Of a stretch of 64,000 nt of DNA, positions 40,262-50,950 are shown piece after piece. The stretch is from Diplolepis rosae (Eukaryota; Arthropoda; Insecta; Hymenoptera; Diplolepididae): positions 186,001-250,000 of the forward strand of contig JAPYXD010000713.1 of the NCBI GenBank assembly GCA_030998225.1, written 5' to 3'. Position numbers and translations under genes: made by a program. The notes under the pieces are model-generated. The model made no database searches. It was not told where the DNA came from and was given only the letters and a program-made list of their open reading frames with translations. Position 1 is the stretch's first letter; every line of letters begins with the position of its first letter.

Positions 40262-43243
40262 ATGCAGACTGCCAGGGAGAGGGGGGCCGATGTGCTGCTC
40301 ATTAGTGAGCAGTACAAGTGGTCCGAAAACTCTGCTTGGTATCAGGATGCATCAAGGAGGGCCGGCATTCTTGTTTGTAACCCTGATTTGGGCGTCGGAG
40401 ACTTCCTGGAGACCGACGCGGGGTTCGTTTGGGTGGAGGTGGCGGGTGTGCGTGTGTACAGCTGCTACTTCTCCCCCGGCGATCCCTTCGATGTCTTTGA
40501 GACGCAGATCCTCCTCCTTGAGGAAAGCCTCAGTGAGGCCATCGGGCGATCCCTCATAGGGGGTGACTTCAACAGTAAATCGCCCGAGTGGTGTGAGGCC
40601 CGCCTAGATAGGAGGGGAATCTTGGTTGGCGAGATGGTCGCTAGGAACGACCTGATCGTCCTGAATCAGGGCGGGGATTTCACGTTCAGACGAGGAGCGG
40701 GAGGGTCAATAATTGACCTCACGGTCGCCGCACCTCGCCTCGCTTCAAGGATAAGCGACTGGTCGGTCCTCGAGGTAATAACCTTGAGTGACCACCGGTG
40801 CATCGAATTTAGCCTAGAACAAGGGTGCCAAGCGGTGGAAAAGGGTAGGGGCGGCGAAGGAAGGAGCCCCTCCTGGAACACGAGACGACTCAGCAGGGAA
40901 AGACTTCGCGAACACCTCGAAGAAACCAGGCTCATGGATGAGCTTGGTTGGGTCTGCCCTGCTGGGTCGTACGAAGCTGCTGTGCGCTCGGTGAGGCAGA
41001 AGGTGGTCGCGGCTTGTGACTACTCGATGCCTCGCCGTAAGCGCAGGGAAGCCAAGGGTTCGATGTACTGGTGGAACGACCAGTTAGCAGCCCTACGTCG
41101 AGAATGCCTCGCAGCGCGGCGAAAATTCACCCGTTCAAAGGGGGATGCTACGCTGCACGAGGCATGGAAAGGGGCAAAAACAGCTTTGAGGCGAGGCATA
41201 AAGAAAAGCCGACTTCAATGCTGGAAAGACTTGATCGGTGAGGTCGAGAAGGATCCATGGGGTCTCGCCTTCAAAATAGTCACCAAGAGATTGGTGACTA
41301 GAAGAAAGACCCCGGGCCTGGATAATCCCGATCGAGTCAAGTACATTGTGCGAAGCTTGTTTCCACACGTGGAGCCGTTCCAAAGACAGGACCGAAGTTC
41401 CTGCGTGGTCCGGCGCGAAGAACTCTTCACTCTCGAAGAACTAAAGAGAGCGGGTGGAAGGCTTAAGGCAAATACAGCGCCGGGTATCGACGGGGTGCCG
41501 AACGAGATCCTCAAAGAGATGATCGGGGCATACCCGGAGATCCTCCTAGAAGCCTTTAACTCCTGTCTTCGGGATGGGAGGTTCTTCGCAGATTGGAAGA
41601 AGCAGAGGTTGGTCCTGCTGAGGAAGGGCAACAAACCTCTAGGGGTTGCCTCGTCGTATAGACCAATATGCTTATTGGATACGATGGGGAAGCTTCTGGA
41701 GGAGTTGATTCTACAACGGCTTCAGGCTCTCTTGGTCGGGGAGAACGAGCTCTCGGAAAGCCAGTTCGGATTCAGGAAAGGCAGATCCACTGTGGACGCC
41801 ATCCAAGCTGTGGTTAACATCGCCACAAATGCAAGAAAAGGAACTGGTAAGCGTAAGGGATTCTGTGCGTTGATTAGCATTGACATACGCAATGCGTTCA
41901 ATACCGCGAGATGGGACATCTGCATCGAGGCGATGATGCGGAAAAAGGTTCCAGACTACCTGTTGCGAATGATGGATGACTATCTGAGCGACAGGTGGGT
42001 GATATACGAGGGCGACAAATGGTCTCTCAAAGAAGAGATGACATGTGGCGCTCCTCAAGGGTCGCGGGTGGGTCCACTCGTTTGGAACATCATGTATGAT
42101 GACTTCCTGCGCATGGACCTGCCTGCTGGAACGAGCATCGTCGGCTTCGCGGATGACGCACTTGTCGTGTGCGCCGCTGACGACGTCAGAATCCTAGAGC
42201 TGAGGATCAATGAAAGTCTGTGGCGAGCAAGGCGCTGGTTGGATGGCAGAGGTCTTAAAATGGCCCCTGAGAAAACCGAGGCTTTGCTCGTTACGGACAG
42301 GAGATCCTTCCAATACCCGAGGATCGTTCTCGGAGAGCATGAAGTCGAGTGGAAAACAAGCATTAAGTACCTGGGGGTGCAGCTGGATCGTAGGCTTAGC
42401 TTTGGCGAACATCTAAAGATCGCAGCTGCCAAAGCCATCCAATGTGGAGCGAATTTGGCCCGGCTTATGCCAAACATTGGTGGACCCAGGGAAGCGAAAA
42501 GAAGATTGGTGGCGAGCGTGGTCCATTCGAAGCTGCTTTACGCAGCTCCGGTCTGGGCCAATGCTTTGCAAAACCATGCTATCCAGAAGAAGCTGTTCTC
42601 GGCGCAGAGACTTGTCGCGCTGAGAATAGTTTCGGCATATAGAACTATCTCGACGAACGCTGTGCTGGTCCTGGCGAGCGTCCCGCCAATAGATTTATTG
42701 GCGGAGGAAAGGCAGGAAACCTTTAAGCTTCGCAAGGAGCTTACCTGCGCCGACCTGCAGGAAATCGCTCGCGCGAAGGAGGCCATCCGCAAGGATGGAA
42801 GGCGCAGACTCGTCGAGAAATGGCAGATGAGATGGCATGGTGAGCAGACAGGGAGATGGACCTACCGCCTGATCCCGGAGCTCGCCACCTGGCTGAACAG
42901 AAAGCACGGGGAAGTCGGCTTTTACTTGGCGCAAGCGCTCTCGGGCCATGGCTGTTTTAACGCGTACCTGAGGCGCTTTAAGAAGAGAGACGAGGAGACG
43001 TGTTGCTACTGCGAATCCCCGGTGGATAACGCAGAGCACGCACTCTTCGTCTGCGCAAAATGGGGTGTGGCTAGGGGGGTCCTCGGTCAGTCGGTGGGTT
43101 CCGAACTTACTCCTGACACGATAGTCCCCCTCATGCTCCAGTCTGAACGGTTCTGGACGCTCATCGAGTCATTCGTCACACTTGTGATGAAGACGAGAGA
43201 GCTTGATGGGCGTCGAGAGCGAAACAACGGGGAGGGCCAGTAG
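40262..43243 (+). CDS. ORF2: APE-like endonuclease / reverse transcriptase, R1 clade
   Basis: ORF2 carries the enzymes for target nicking and target-primed reverse transcription. Counting from M1 at 40262, the endonuclease shows E17 (ISEQY), D102 and N104 (GDFN), D152 (SIIDLT) and D177-H178 (SDHR). The reverse transcriptase spans about 385-720: NTAPGIDGVP at 404-413, catalytic D541 (SIDIRNAFN), GAPQG at 596-600, and FADD at 629-632 with D631-D632, then YLGV at 703. The C-terminal finger is C914-X2-C917-X8-H926-X4-C931. The frame is open for 993 codons. M1 is probably internal: the first endonuclease motif (LKFLQLNLGRG, 40209-40241) lies upstream in another frame, which has an ATG at 40113. 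One indel near 40231-40245 separates them, so this copy lacks an intact endonuclease N-terminus as sequenced. Confidence 0.93.
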   Translation: MQTARERGADVLLISEQYKWSENSAWYQDASRRAGILVCNPDLGVGDFLETDAGFVWVEVAGVRVYSCYFSPGDPFDVFETQILLLEESLSEAIGRSLIGGDFNSKSPEWCEARLDRRGILVGEMVARNDLIVLNQGGDFTFRRGAGGSIIDLTVAAPRLASRISDWSVLEVITLSDHRCIEFSLEQGCQAVEKGRGGEGRSPSWNTRRLSRERLREHLEETRLMDELGWVCPAGSYEAAVRSVRQKVVAACDYSMPRRKRREAKGSMYWWNDQLAALRRECLAARRKFTRSKGDATLHEAWKGAKTALRRGIKKSRLQCWKDLIGEVEKDPWGLAFKIVTKRLVTRRKTPGLDNPDRVKYIVRSLFPHVEPFQRQDRSSCVVRREELFTLEELKRAGGRLKANTAPGIDGVPNEILKEMIGAYPEILLEAFNSCLRDGRFFADWKKQRLVLLRKGNKPLGVASSYRPICLLDTMGKLLEELILQRLQALLVGENELSESQFGFRKGRSTVDAIQAVVNIATNARKGTGKRKGFCALISIDIRNAFNTARWDICIEAMMRKKVPDYLLRMMDDYLSDRWVIYEGDKWSLKEEMTCGAPQGSRVGPLVWNIMYDDFLRMDLPAGTSIVGFADDALVVCAADDVRILELRINESLWRARRWLDGRGLKMAPEKTEALLVTDRRSFQYPRIVLGEHEVEWKTSIKYLGVQLDRRLSFGEHLKIAAAKAIQCGANLARLMPNIGGPREAKRRLVASVVHSKLLYAAPVWANALQNHAIQKKLFSAQRLVALRIVSAYRTISTNAVLVLASVPPIDLLAEERQETFKLRKELTCADLQEIARAKEAIRKDGRRRLVEKWQMRWHGEQTGRWTYRLIPELATWLNRKHGEVGFYLAQALSGHGCFNAYLRRFKKRDEETCCYCESPVDNAEHALFVCAKWGVARGVLGQSVGSELTPDTIVPLMLQSERFWTLIESFVTLVMKTRELDGRRERNNGEGQ

Positions 43244-43591
43244 AAATCGCATCGGGGCCGGCACCCGCGGTCCTGCGTCTCGGGTAGACTTGGCTGTCCG
43301 CGTCGTTCGGGGAGGGAATCTGTTTGTTTCTCCCCTGGGTGGCGCGGCTAGTCGGTTATCCTAGTGGGCGTGTGGCCGCGGGTGGGAGTTCTGAGCGAAC
43401 GGATGACGGAAGAGTCGTACGCGACTTTAATGGAACCAACCACCCGTGAAGTTTAAAGCCGAAAGGCGGTCCCGCGGGTGGTGTATTGGTTCGAGAGAGG
43501 GGGTTTTTTGGTTTTAACAGGTATGCCTAGACCCGTCCTAGGAGAGTCCTGTACAACGTCTATAAAAGATTTTGCCATTTTTCCTCCTCAC

Positions 43592-43592
<1 letters not shown>
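43244..43592 (+). other. 3' UTR of the R1-clade element, with hairpins
   Basis: The 349 bp between the ORF2 stop and the poly(A) hold three inverted-repeat hairpins. The first is ggggag (43309-43314) with ctcccc (43330-43335). The second is agagtcg (43411-43417) with cgacttt (43422-43428), including one G-U pair, around a tacg loop. The third is a 14-bp bulged stem at 43433-43492. Reverse transcriptases of this type select their RNA through the 3' end, so these are candidate recognition structures. Confidence 0.75.
43433..43492 (+). other. Bulged stem-loop with GNRA tetraloop in the 3' UTR
   Basis: gaaccaa (43433-43439) pairs with ttggttc (43486-43492), and ccacccg (43440-43446) pairs with cgggtgg (43475-43481). 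A four-base bulge, tgta, lies at 43482-43485. Inside, gcc (43458-43460) and ggc (43465-43467) close a GAAA tetraloop. Fourteen Watson-Crick pairs plus a GNRA loop are unlikely to be chance. The fold was found by eye, not by energy calculation. Confidence 0.65.

Positions 43593-43623
<31 letters not shown>
43593..43623 (+). other. Poly(A) tail of the element
   Basis: Thirty-one uninterrupted A residues follow tcctcctcacc and join the right target-site duplication directly. This is the 3' hallmark of target-primed reverse transcription. The lack of any interruption suggests a young copy, although A-run length is error-prone in assemblies. Confidence 0.93.
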
Positions 43624-43625
<2 letters not shown>

Positions 43626-43638
43626 GACTTTTCATAAA
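43624..43638. repeat. Target-site duplication, right copy
   Basis: The bases gtgacttttcataaa directly follow the poly(A), identical to 37692-37706, after which satellite continues with aacattatcatc as in uninterrupted monomers. The 3' junction implies first-strand nicking on the minus strand inside gtcac/tagatt, give or take one base. Confidence 0.93.
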
Positions 43639-44920
43639 AACATTATCATCTTTTTTAATCATATCAAGTTTGGTCCAATTAATGATGATTTTCGCTCGTA
43701 ACCTCAAGTCTAGTGACTTTTCATAAAAACATCATCAACTGTATTAATTATATCAAATTTGTTCCAATTAATGATGATTTTCCGCACATAACCTAAAAAC
43801 TACTAATTTCATATGGAAACATTACTATCTGTTTAATTAGGATGAATTTTGATCCAATTAATGATGATTTTTCTCTCATAACGTCAAATCTAGTGAATTT
43901 TCGTAAAAATGTCATCACCTTTTTTAATCATATCAAGTTTGATCCATTTAAGGATGGTTTTCCACACATAACCTAAAAACTACTAATTTCATATAAAAAC
44001 ATTATCATCTGTTTAATTAGGATCAATTTTGAACCAATTAATGATGATTTTTCGCTTATAACCTGGTATCTAGTGACTTTTCATAAAAACATTATCATCT
44101 TTTTTAATCATATCAAGTTTGGTCCAATTAATGATGATTTTCCGCACATAGCCTTGAAACTTCTGATTCTATATAAAACCATTACCATCTGTTCTAATCA
44201 TATCAAGTTTGGTCCAATTAATGATGATTTTTCGCTTATAACCTCAAATCTAGTGACTTTTCATAGAAACATCATCAACTGTTTTAATTATATCAAATTT
44301 GGTCCAATTAATGATGATTTTCCGCACATAACCTGAAATCTAGTGATTTTTCATAAAAACATTATCACTTTTTTTAATCATATCAAGCTTGATCCAATTA
44401 ATGATGATTTTCCGCACATAACCTTGCAACTTCTGATTCTATATAACGCCATTACCATCTGTTTTAATCATATCAAGTTCGTTCCAATTAAAGATGATTA
44501 CCATCTAGTTCAATCATATCGAGGTTGGTCCAATTGATGATGATTTTTCGCACATAGCCTTAAATGTAGTGATTTTATATAAAAACATTACCATCTATTT
44601 CAATCAGATCTAGTTTGGTCCAATTGATGATGATTTTTCGCACAAAGCCTTAAATCTAGTGTTTTTATATAAAAAAATTACCATCTATTTCAATCATATC
44701 GAGGTTGGTCCAATTAATGATGATTTTCCGCACATAACCTTGAAACTTCTGATTCTATATAAAGCCATTACCATCTGTTTTAATCATATCAAGTTCGATC
44801 CAATTAGTGATGATTACCATCTAGTTCAATCATATCGAGGTTGGTCCAATTAATGATGATTTTTCGCACAAAGCCTTAAATCTAGTGTTTTTATATAAAA
44901 AAATTACCATCTAGTTCAAT
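43639..44920. repeat. Satellite block right of the element, duplicated 2.96 kb downstream
   Basis: Landmarks at 44154, 44343 and 44659 recur at 47117, 47306 and 47621, an offset of 2962-2963 bp (33 monomers less a few bases). One T is missing at about 43687 relative to the partner. Confidence 0.75.
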
Positions 44921-46464
44921 CATATCGAGGTTGGTCCAATTAATGATGATTTTCCGCACATAACCTTGAAACTTCTGATTCTATATAAAACCATTACCAT
45001 CTGTTCTAATCATATCAAGTTTGGTCCAATTAGTGATGATTTTTCGCCTATAACCTGAAATCTAGTGAAACATTATCATCTTTTTTAATCATATCAAGTT
45101 TGATCCAATTAATGATGATTTTCCGGACATAACCTTGAAACTTCTGATTCTATATAAAACCATTACCATCTGTTCTAATCATATCAAGTTTGGTCCAATT
45201 AATGATGATTTTTCGCTCATAACCTGAAATCTAGTGACTTTTCATAAAAACATTATCATCTTTTTTAATCATATCAAGTTTGATCCAATTAATGATGATT
45301 TTTCACTCATAACCTGAAAACTACTAATTTCATATGGAAACATTACTATCTGTTTAATTAGGATGAATTTTGATCCAATTAATCATGATTTTTCTCTCAT
45401 AACGTCAAATCTAGTGAATTTTCGTAAAAACATCATCACCTTTTTTAATCATATCAAGTTTGATCCAATTAAGTATGGTTTTCCACACATAACCTAAAAA
45501 CTACTAATTTCATATAAAAACATTGCTATCTGTTTCATTAGAATGGAGTTTGATCCAATTAATGATGATTTTTCGCTCATAACCTGAAATCTAGTGTCTT
45601 TTCATAAAAAAAACATTAGCATCTTTTTTAATCATATTAAGTTTGATCCAAGCGATGATGATTTTCCGCACATAACCTTAAACTTCTGATTCTATTTAAA
45701 ACTATCACCATCTGTTTTAATCATATCACGTTTGGTCCAATTAATGATGATTTTTCGCTCATAACCTGAAATCTAGTGATTTTTCATAAAAACAGTATCA
45801 TCTTTTTTAATCATATCAAGTTTGGTCCAATTAAGGATGGTTTTCCAACGCATAACCTAAAAACTACTAATTTCATATAAAAACATTACCATCTGTTTAA
45901 TTAGGATCAAATTTGATCCAATTAATGATGATTTTTCGCTCATAACCTGAAATCTAGTGATTTTTCATAAAACCAGTATCATCTTTTTTAATCATATCAA
46001 GTTTGATCCAAGCGATGATGATTTTCCGCACATAACCTTAAACTTCTGATTCTATTTAAAACCATCACCATCTGTTTTAATCATATCACGTTTGGTCCAA
46101 TTAAGGATAGTTTTCCACACATAACCTTGAAACTACTAATTTCATATAAAAACATTACTATCTGTTTAATTAGGATGGAATGTGATCCAATTAATGATGA
46201 TTTTTCGCTCATAACCTGAAATCTAGTGACTTTTCATAAAAACATTATCATCTTTTTTAATCATATCAAGTTTGATCCAATTAATGATGATTTTCCGCTC
46301 ATGACCTGAAAACTACTAATTTCATATGGAAACATTACTATCTGTTTAATTAGGATGGATTTTGATCCAATTAATGATGATTTTTCGCTCATAACGTCAA
46401 ATCTAGTGACTTTTCGTAAAAACATCATCACCTTTTTAAATCATATTAAGTTTGGTCCAATTAA

Positions 46465-47880
46465 GGATGGTTCTCCACACATAACCTAAAAACTACTAAT
46501 TTCATATAAAAACATTAACATCTGTTTAATTAGGATCAATTTTGAACCAATTAATGATGATTTTTCGCTTATAACCTGGAATCTAGTGACTTTTCATAAA
46601 AACGTTATCATCTTTTTTAATCATATCAAGTTTGGTCCAATTAATGATGATTTTTCGCTCGTAACCTCAAATCTAGTGACTTTTCATAAAAACATCATCA
46701 ACTGTTTTAATTATATCAAATTTGGTCCAATTAATGATGATTTTCCGCACATAACCTAAAAACTACTAATTTCATATGGAAACATTACTATCTGTTTAAT
46801 TAGGATGAATTTTGATCCAATTAATGATGATTTTTCTCTCATAACGTCAAATCTAGTGAATTTTCGTAAAAATGTCATCACCTTTTTTAATCATATCAAG
46901 TTTGATCCATTTAAGGATGGTTTTCCACACATAACCTAAAAACTACTAATTTCATATAAAAACATTATCATCTGTTTAATTAGGATCAATTTTGATCCAA
47001 TTAATGATGATTTTTCGCTTATAACCTGGAATCTAGTAACTTTTCATAAAAACATTATCATCTTTTTTAATCATATCAAGTTTGGTCCAATTAATGATGA
47101 TTTTCCGCACATAGCCTTGAAACTTCTGATTCTATATAAAACCATTACCATCTGTTCTAATCATATCAAGTTTGGTCCAATTAATGATGATTTTTCGCTT
47201 ATAACCTCAAATCTAGTGACTTTTCATAGAAACATCATCAACTGTTTTAATTATATCAAATTTGGTCCAATTAATGATGATTTTCCGCACATAACCTGAA
47301 ATCTAGTGATTTTTCATAAAAACATTATCACTTTTTTTAATCATATCAAGCTTGATCCAATTAATGATGATTTTCCGCACATAACCTTGCAACTTCTGAT
47401 TCTATATAACGCCATTACCATCTGTTTTAATCATATCAAGTTTGTTCCAATTAATGATGATTACCATCTAGTTCAACATATCGAGGTTGGTCCAATTGAT
47501 GATGATTTTTCGCACATAGCCTTAAATGTAGTGATTTTATATAAAAACATTACCATCTATTTCAAAGAGATCTAGTTTGGTCCAATTGATGATGATTTTT
47601 CGCACAAAGCCTTAAATCTAGTGTTTTTATATAAAAAAATTACCATCTATTTCAATCATATCGAGGTTGGTCCAATTAATGATGATTTTCCGCACATAAC
47701 CTTGAAACTTCTGATTCTATATAACGCCATTACCATCTGTTTTAATCATATCAAGTTTGTTCCAATTAATGATGATTACCATCTAGTTCAACATATCGAG
47801 GTTGGTCCAATTGATGATGATTTTTCGCACATAGCCTTAAATGTAGTGATTTTATATAAAAACATTACCATCTATTTCAA
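46465..47880. repeat. Uninterrupted paralogue of the retrotransposon target
   Basis: Bases 46465-46600 align with the left flank of the element (37571-37706, offset 8894) and bases 46601-47880 with its right flank (43639 to about 44920, offset about 2962). The single gtgacttttcataaa at 46586-46600 is the unduplicated target. The match includes the rare catagaaacatc variant (44266 region and 47229 region). Confidence 0.8.
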
Positions 47881-50504
47881 TCATATCGAGGTTGGTCCAA
47901 TTAATGATGATTTTCCGCACATAACCTTAAACTTCTGATTCTATTTAAAACCATTATTATCTGTTTTAATCATATCAAGTTTGGTCCAATTAATGATGAT
48001 TTTTCGCTCATAACGTCAAATCTAGTGACTTTTCATAAAAACATTATCACCTGTTTTAATTATATCAAATTTGGTCCAATTAAGGATAGTTTTCCACACA
48101 TAACCTTGAAACTACTAATTTCATATAAAAACATTACTATCTGTTTAATTAGGATGGAATGTGATCCAATTAATGATGATTTTTCGCTCATAACCTGAAA
48201 TCTAGTGATTTTTCATAAAACCAGTATCATCTTTTTTAATCATATCAAGTTTGATCCAAGCGATGATGATTTTCCGCACATAACCTTAAACTTCTGATTC
48301 TATTTAAAACCATTACCATCTGTTTTAATCATATCAAGTTTGGTCCAATTAATGATGATTTTTGGCTCATAACGTCAAATCTAGTGACTTTTCATAAAAA
48401 CATTATCACCTGTTTTAATTATATCAAATTTGGTCCAATTAAGGATAGTTTTCCACACATAACCTTGAAACTACTAATTTCATATAAAAACATTACTATC
48501 TGTTTAATTAGGATGGAATGTGATCCAATTAATGATGATTTTTCGCTCATAACCTGAAATCTAGTGATTTTTCATAAAAACAGTATCATCTTTTTTAATC
48601 ATATCAAGTTTGATCCAAGCGATGATGATTTTCCGCACATAACCTTAAACTTCTGATTCTATTTAAAACCATCACCATCTGTTTTAATCATATCACGTTT
48701 GGTCCAATTAATGATGATTTTTCGCTCATAACGTCAAATCTAGTGACTTTTCGTAAAAACATCATCACCTTTTTAAATCATATTAAGTTTGGTCCAATTA
48801 AGGATGGTTCTCCACACATAACCTAAAAACTACTAATTTCATATAAAAGCATTATTTTCTGTTTAATTAGGATCAATTTTGAACCAATTAATGATGATTT
48901 TTCGCTTATAACCTGGAATCTAGTGACTTTTCATAAAAACGTTATCATCTTTTTTAATCATATCAAGTTTGGTCCAATTAATGATGATTTTTCGCTCGTA
49001 ACCTCAAATCTAGTGACTTTTCATAAAAACATCATCAACTGTTTTAATTATATCAAATTTGGTCCAATTAATGATGATTTTCCGCACATAACCTAAAAAC
49101 TACTAATTTCATATGGAAACATTACTATCTGTTTAATTAGGATGAATTTTGATCCAATTAATTATGATTTTTCTCTCATAACGTCAAATCTAGTGAATTT
49201 TCGTAAAAATGTCATCACCTTTTTTAATCATATCAAGTTTGATCCATTTAAGGATGGTTTTCCACACATAACCTAAAAACTACTAATTTCATATAAAAAC
49301 ATTATCATCTGTTTAATTAGGATCAAGTTTGATCCAATTAATGATGATTTTTCGCTTATAACCTGGAATCTAGTAACTTTTTATAAAAACATTACCATCT
49401 GTTTTAATCATATCAAGTTCGATCCAATTAATGGTGATTTTCCGCACATAACCTTGAAACTTCTGATTCTATATAAAACCATTACCATCTTTTCTAATCA
49501 TATCAAGTTTGGTCCAATTAATGATGATTTTTAGCTTATAACCTGAAATCTAGTGACTTTTCATAAAAACATTATCATCTTTTTTAATCATATCAAGTTT
49601 GATCCAATTAATGATGATTTTCCGGACATAACCTTGAAGCTTCTGATTCTATATGAAGCCATTACCATCTGTTTTAATCATATCAAGTTCGATCCAATTA
49701 ATGATGATTTTCCGCACATAACCTTGAAACTTCTGATTCTATATAAAACCATTACCATCTGTTCTAATCATATCAAGTTTGGTCCAATTAGTGATGATTT
49801 TTCGCCTATAACCTGAAATCTAGTGACTTTTCATAAAAACATTATCATCTTTTTTAATCATATCAAGTTTGATCCAATTAATGATGATTTTCCGCACATA
49901 ACCTTAAACTTCTGATTCTATATGAAGCCATTACCTTCTGTTTTAATCATATCAAGTTCGATCCAATTAATGGTGATTTTCCGCACATAACCTTGAAACA
50001 TCTGATTCTATATAAAACCATTACCATCTTTTCTAATCATATCAAGTTTGGTCCAATTAATGATGATTTTTCGCTCATAACCTGAAATCTAGTGACTTTT
50101 CATAAAAACATTATCATCTTTTTTAATCATATCAAGTTTGATCCAATTAATGATGATTTTCCGCACATAACCTTGAAACTTCTGATTCTATATAAAACCA
50201 TTACCATCTGTTCTAATCATATCAAGTTTGATCCAATTAATGATGATTTTCCGAACATAACCTTGAAGCTTCTGATTCTATATGAAGCCATTAACATCTT
50301 TTTTAATCATATCAAGTTTGATCCAAGCGATGATGATTTTCCGCACATAACCTTAAACTTCTGATTCTATGTAAAACCATTATCATCTGTTTTAATCATA
50401 TCAAGTTTGGTCCAATTAATGATGATTTTTCGCTCATAACGTCAAATCCAGTGACTTTTCATAAAAACGTTATCATCTTTTTTAATCATATCAAGTTTGG
50501 TCCA

Positions 50505-50950
50505 ATTAAGGACAAATAAACATTACTATCTGTTTAATTAGGATGGATTTTGATCCAATTAATGATGATTTTTCGCTCATAACGTCAAATCTAGTGACTT
50601 TTTGTAAAAACATCATCACCTTTTTAAATCATATTAAGTTTGATCCAATTATGGATGGTTCTCCAAAAATACCCTAAACACTTCTAACTTCATATAAAAA
50701 CTATCATCTGTTTAATTAGGATCAATTTTGAACCAATTAATGATGATTTTTCGCTTATAACCTGGAATCTAGTGACTTTTCATAAAAACGTTATCATCTT
50801 TTTTAATCATATCAAGTTTGGTCCAATCAATGATGATTTTTCGCTCGTAACCTGAAATCTAGTGAATTTTCATAAAAGCATAATCAACTGTTATTATTAT
50901 ATCAAATTTGGTCCAATTAATGATGATTTTCCGCAAATAACCTTAAAACT
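50505..50950. repeat. Rearranged and diverged satellite interval
   Basis: At 50505-50525 a monomer is joined to another with about 40 bp missing (ttaaggacaaataaacatt). At 50660-50700 and 50870-50940 clustered substitutions occur, such as accctaaacacttctaac and aactgttattattatatc. Confidence 0.65.

Larger units (their letters stand above)
37707..43623 (+). mobile_element. Full-length R1-clade non-LTR retrotransposon
   Basis: This 5917-bp insertion has the complete LINE layout: 5' UTR (about 1160 bp), ORF1 with three CCHC knuckles, ORF2 with an APE-like endonuclease, reverse transcriptase and C-terminal CCHC finger, a 349-bp 3' UTR and a 31-nt poly(A). It has no terminal repeats. A 15-bp duplication of satellite sequence flanks it. 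The R1 assignment rests on the overlapping two-ORF layout, the ORF1 knuckles, endonuclease motifs GDFNSKSPEW and SIIDLT, the FADD reverse-transcriptase box and the CX2CX8HX4C finger. The clade includes rDNA (R1), telomeric (TRAS, SART) and microsatellite (Waldo, Mino) specialists. It is GC-rich against the AT-rich satellite. I cannot name the family within the clade without a search. Confidence 0.93.

Noticed and set aside
40666..43039. Several minus-strand ORFs of 70-140 codons within ORF2
   Set aside because: Antisense shadows of a reverse-transcriptase gene with clear motifs on the + strand.
37707..43623. LTR retrotransposon or endogenous retrovirus
   Set aside because: No terminal repeats, no protease, RNase H/integrase order or envelope; it has an APE-type endonuclease ahead of the reverse transcriptase and a poly(A) tail.
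37707..43623. Insertion in rDNA or a telomeric repeat, as for classical R1, TRAS or SART
   Set aside because: Both flanks are the 90-bp satellite; no 28S sequence or TTAGG-type repeats adjoin the element.
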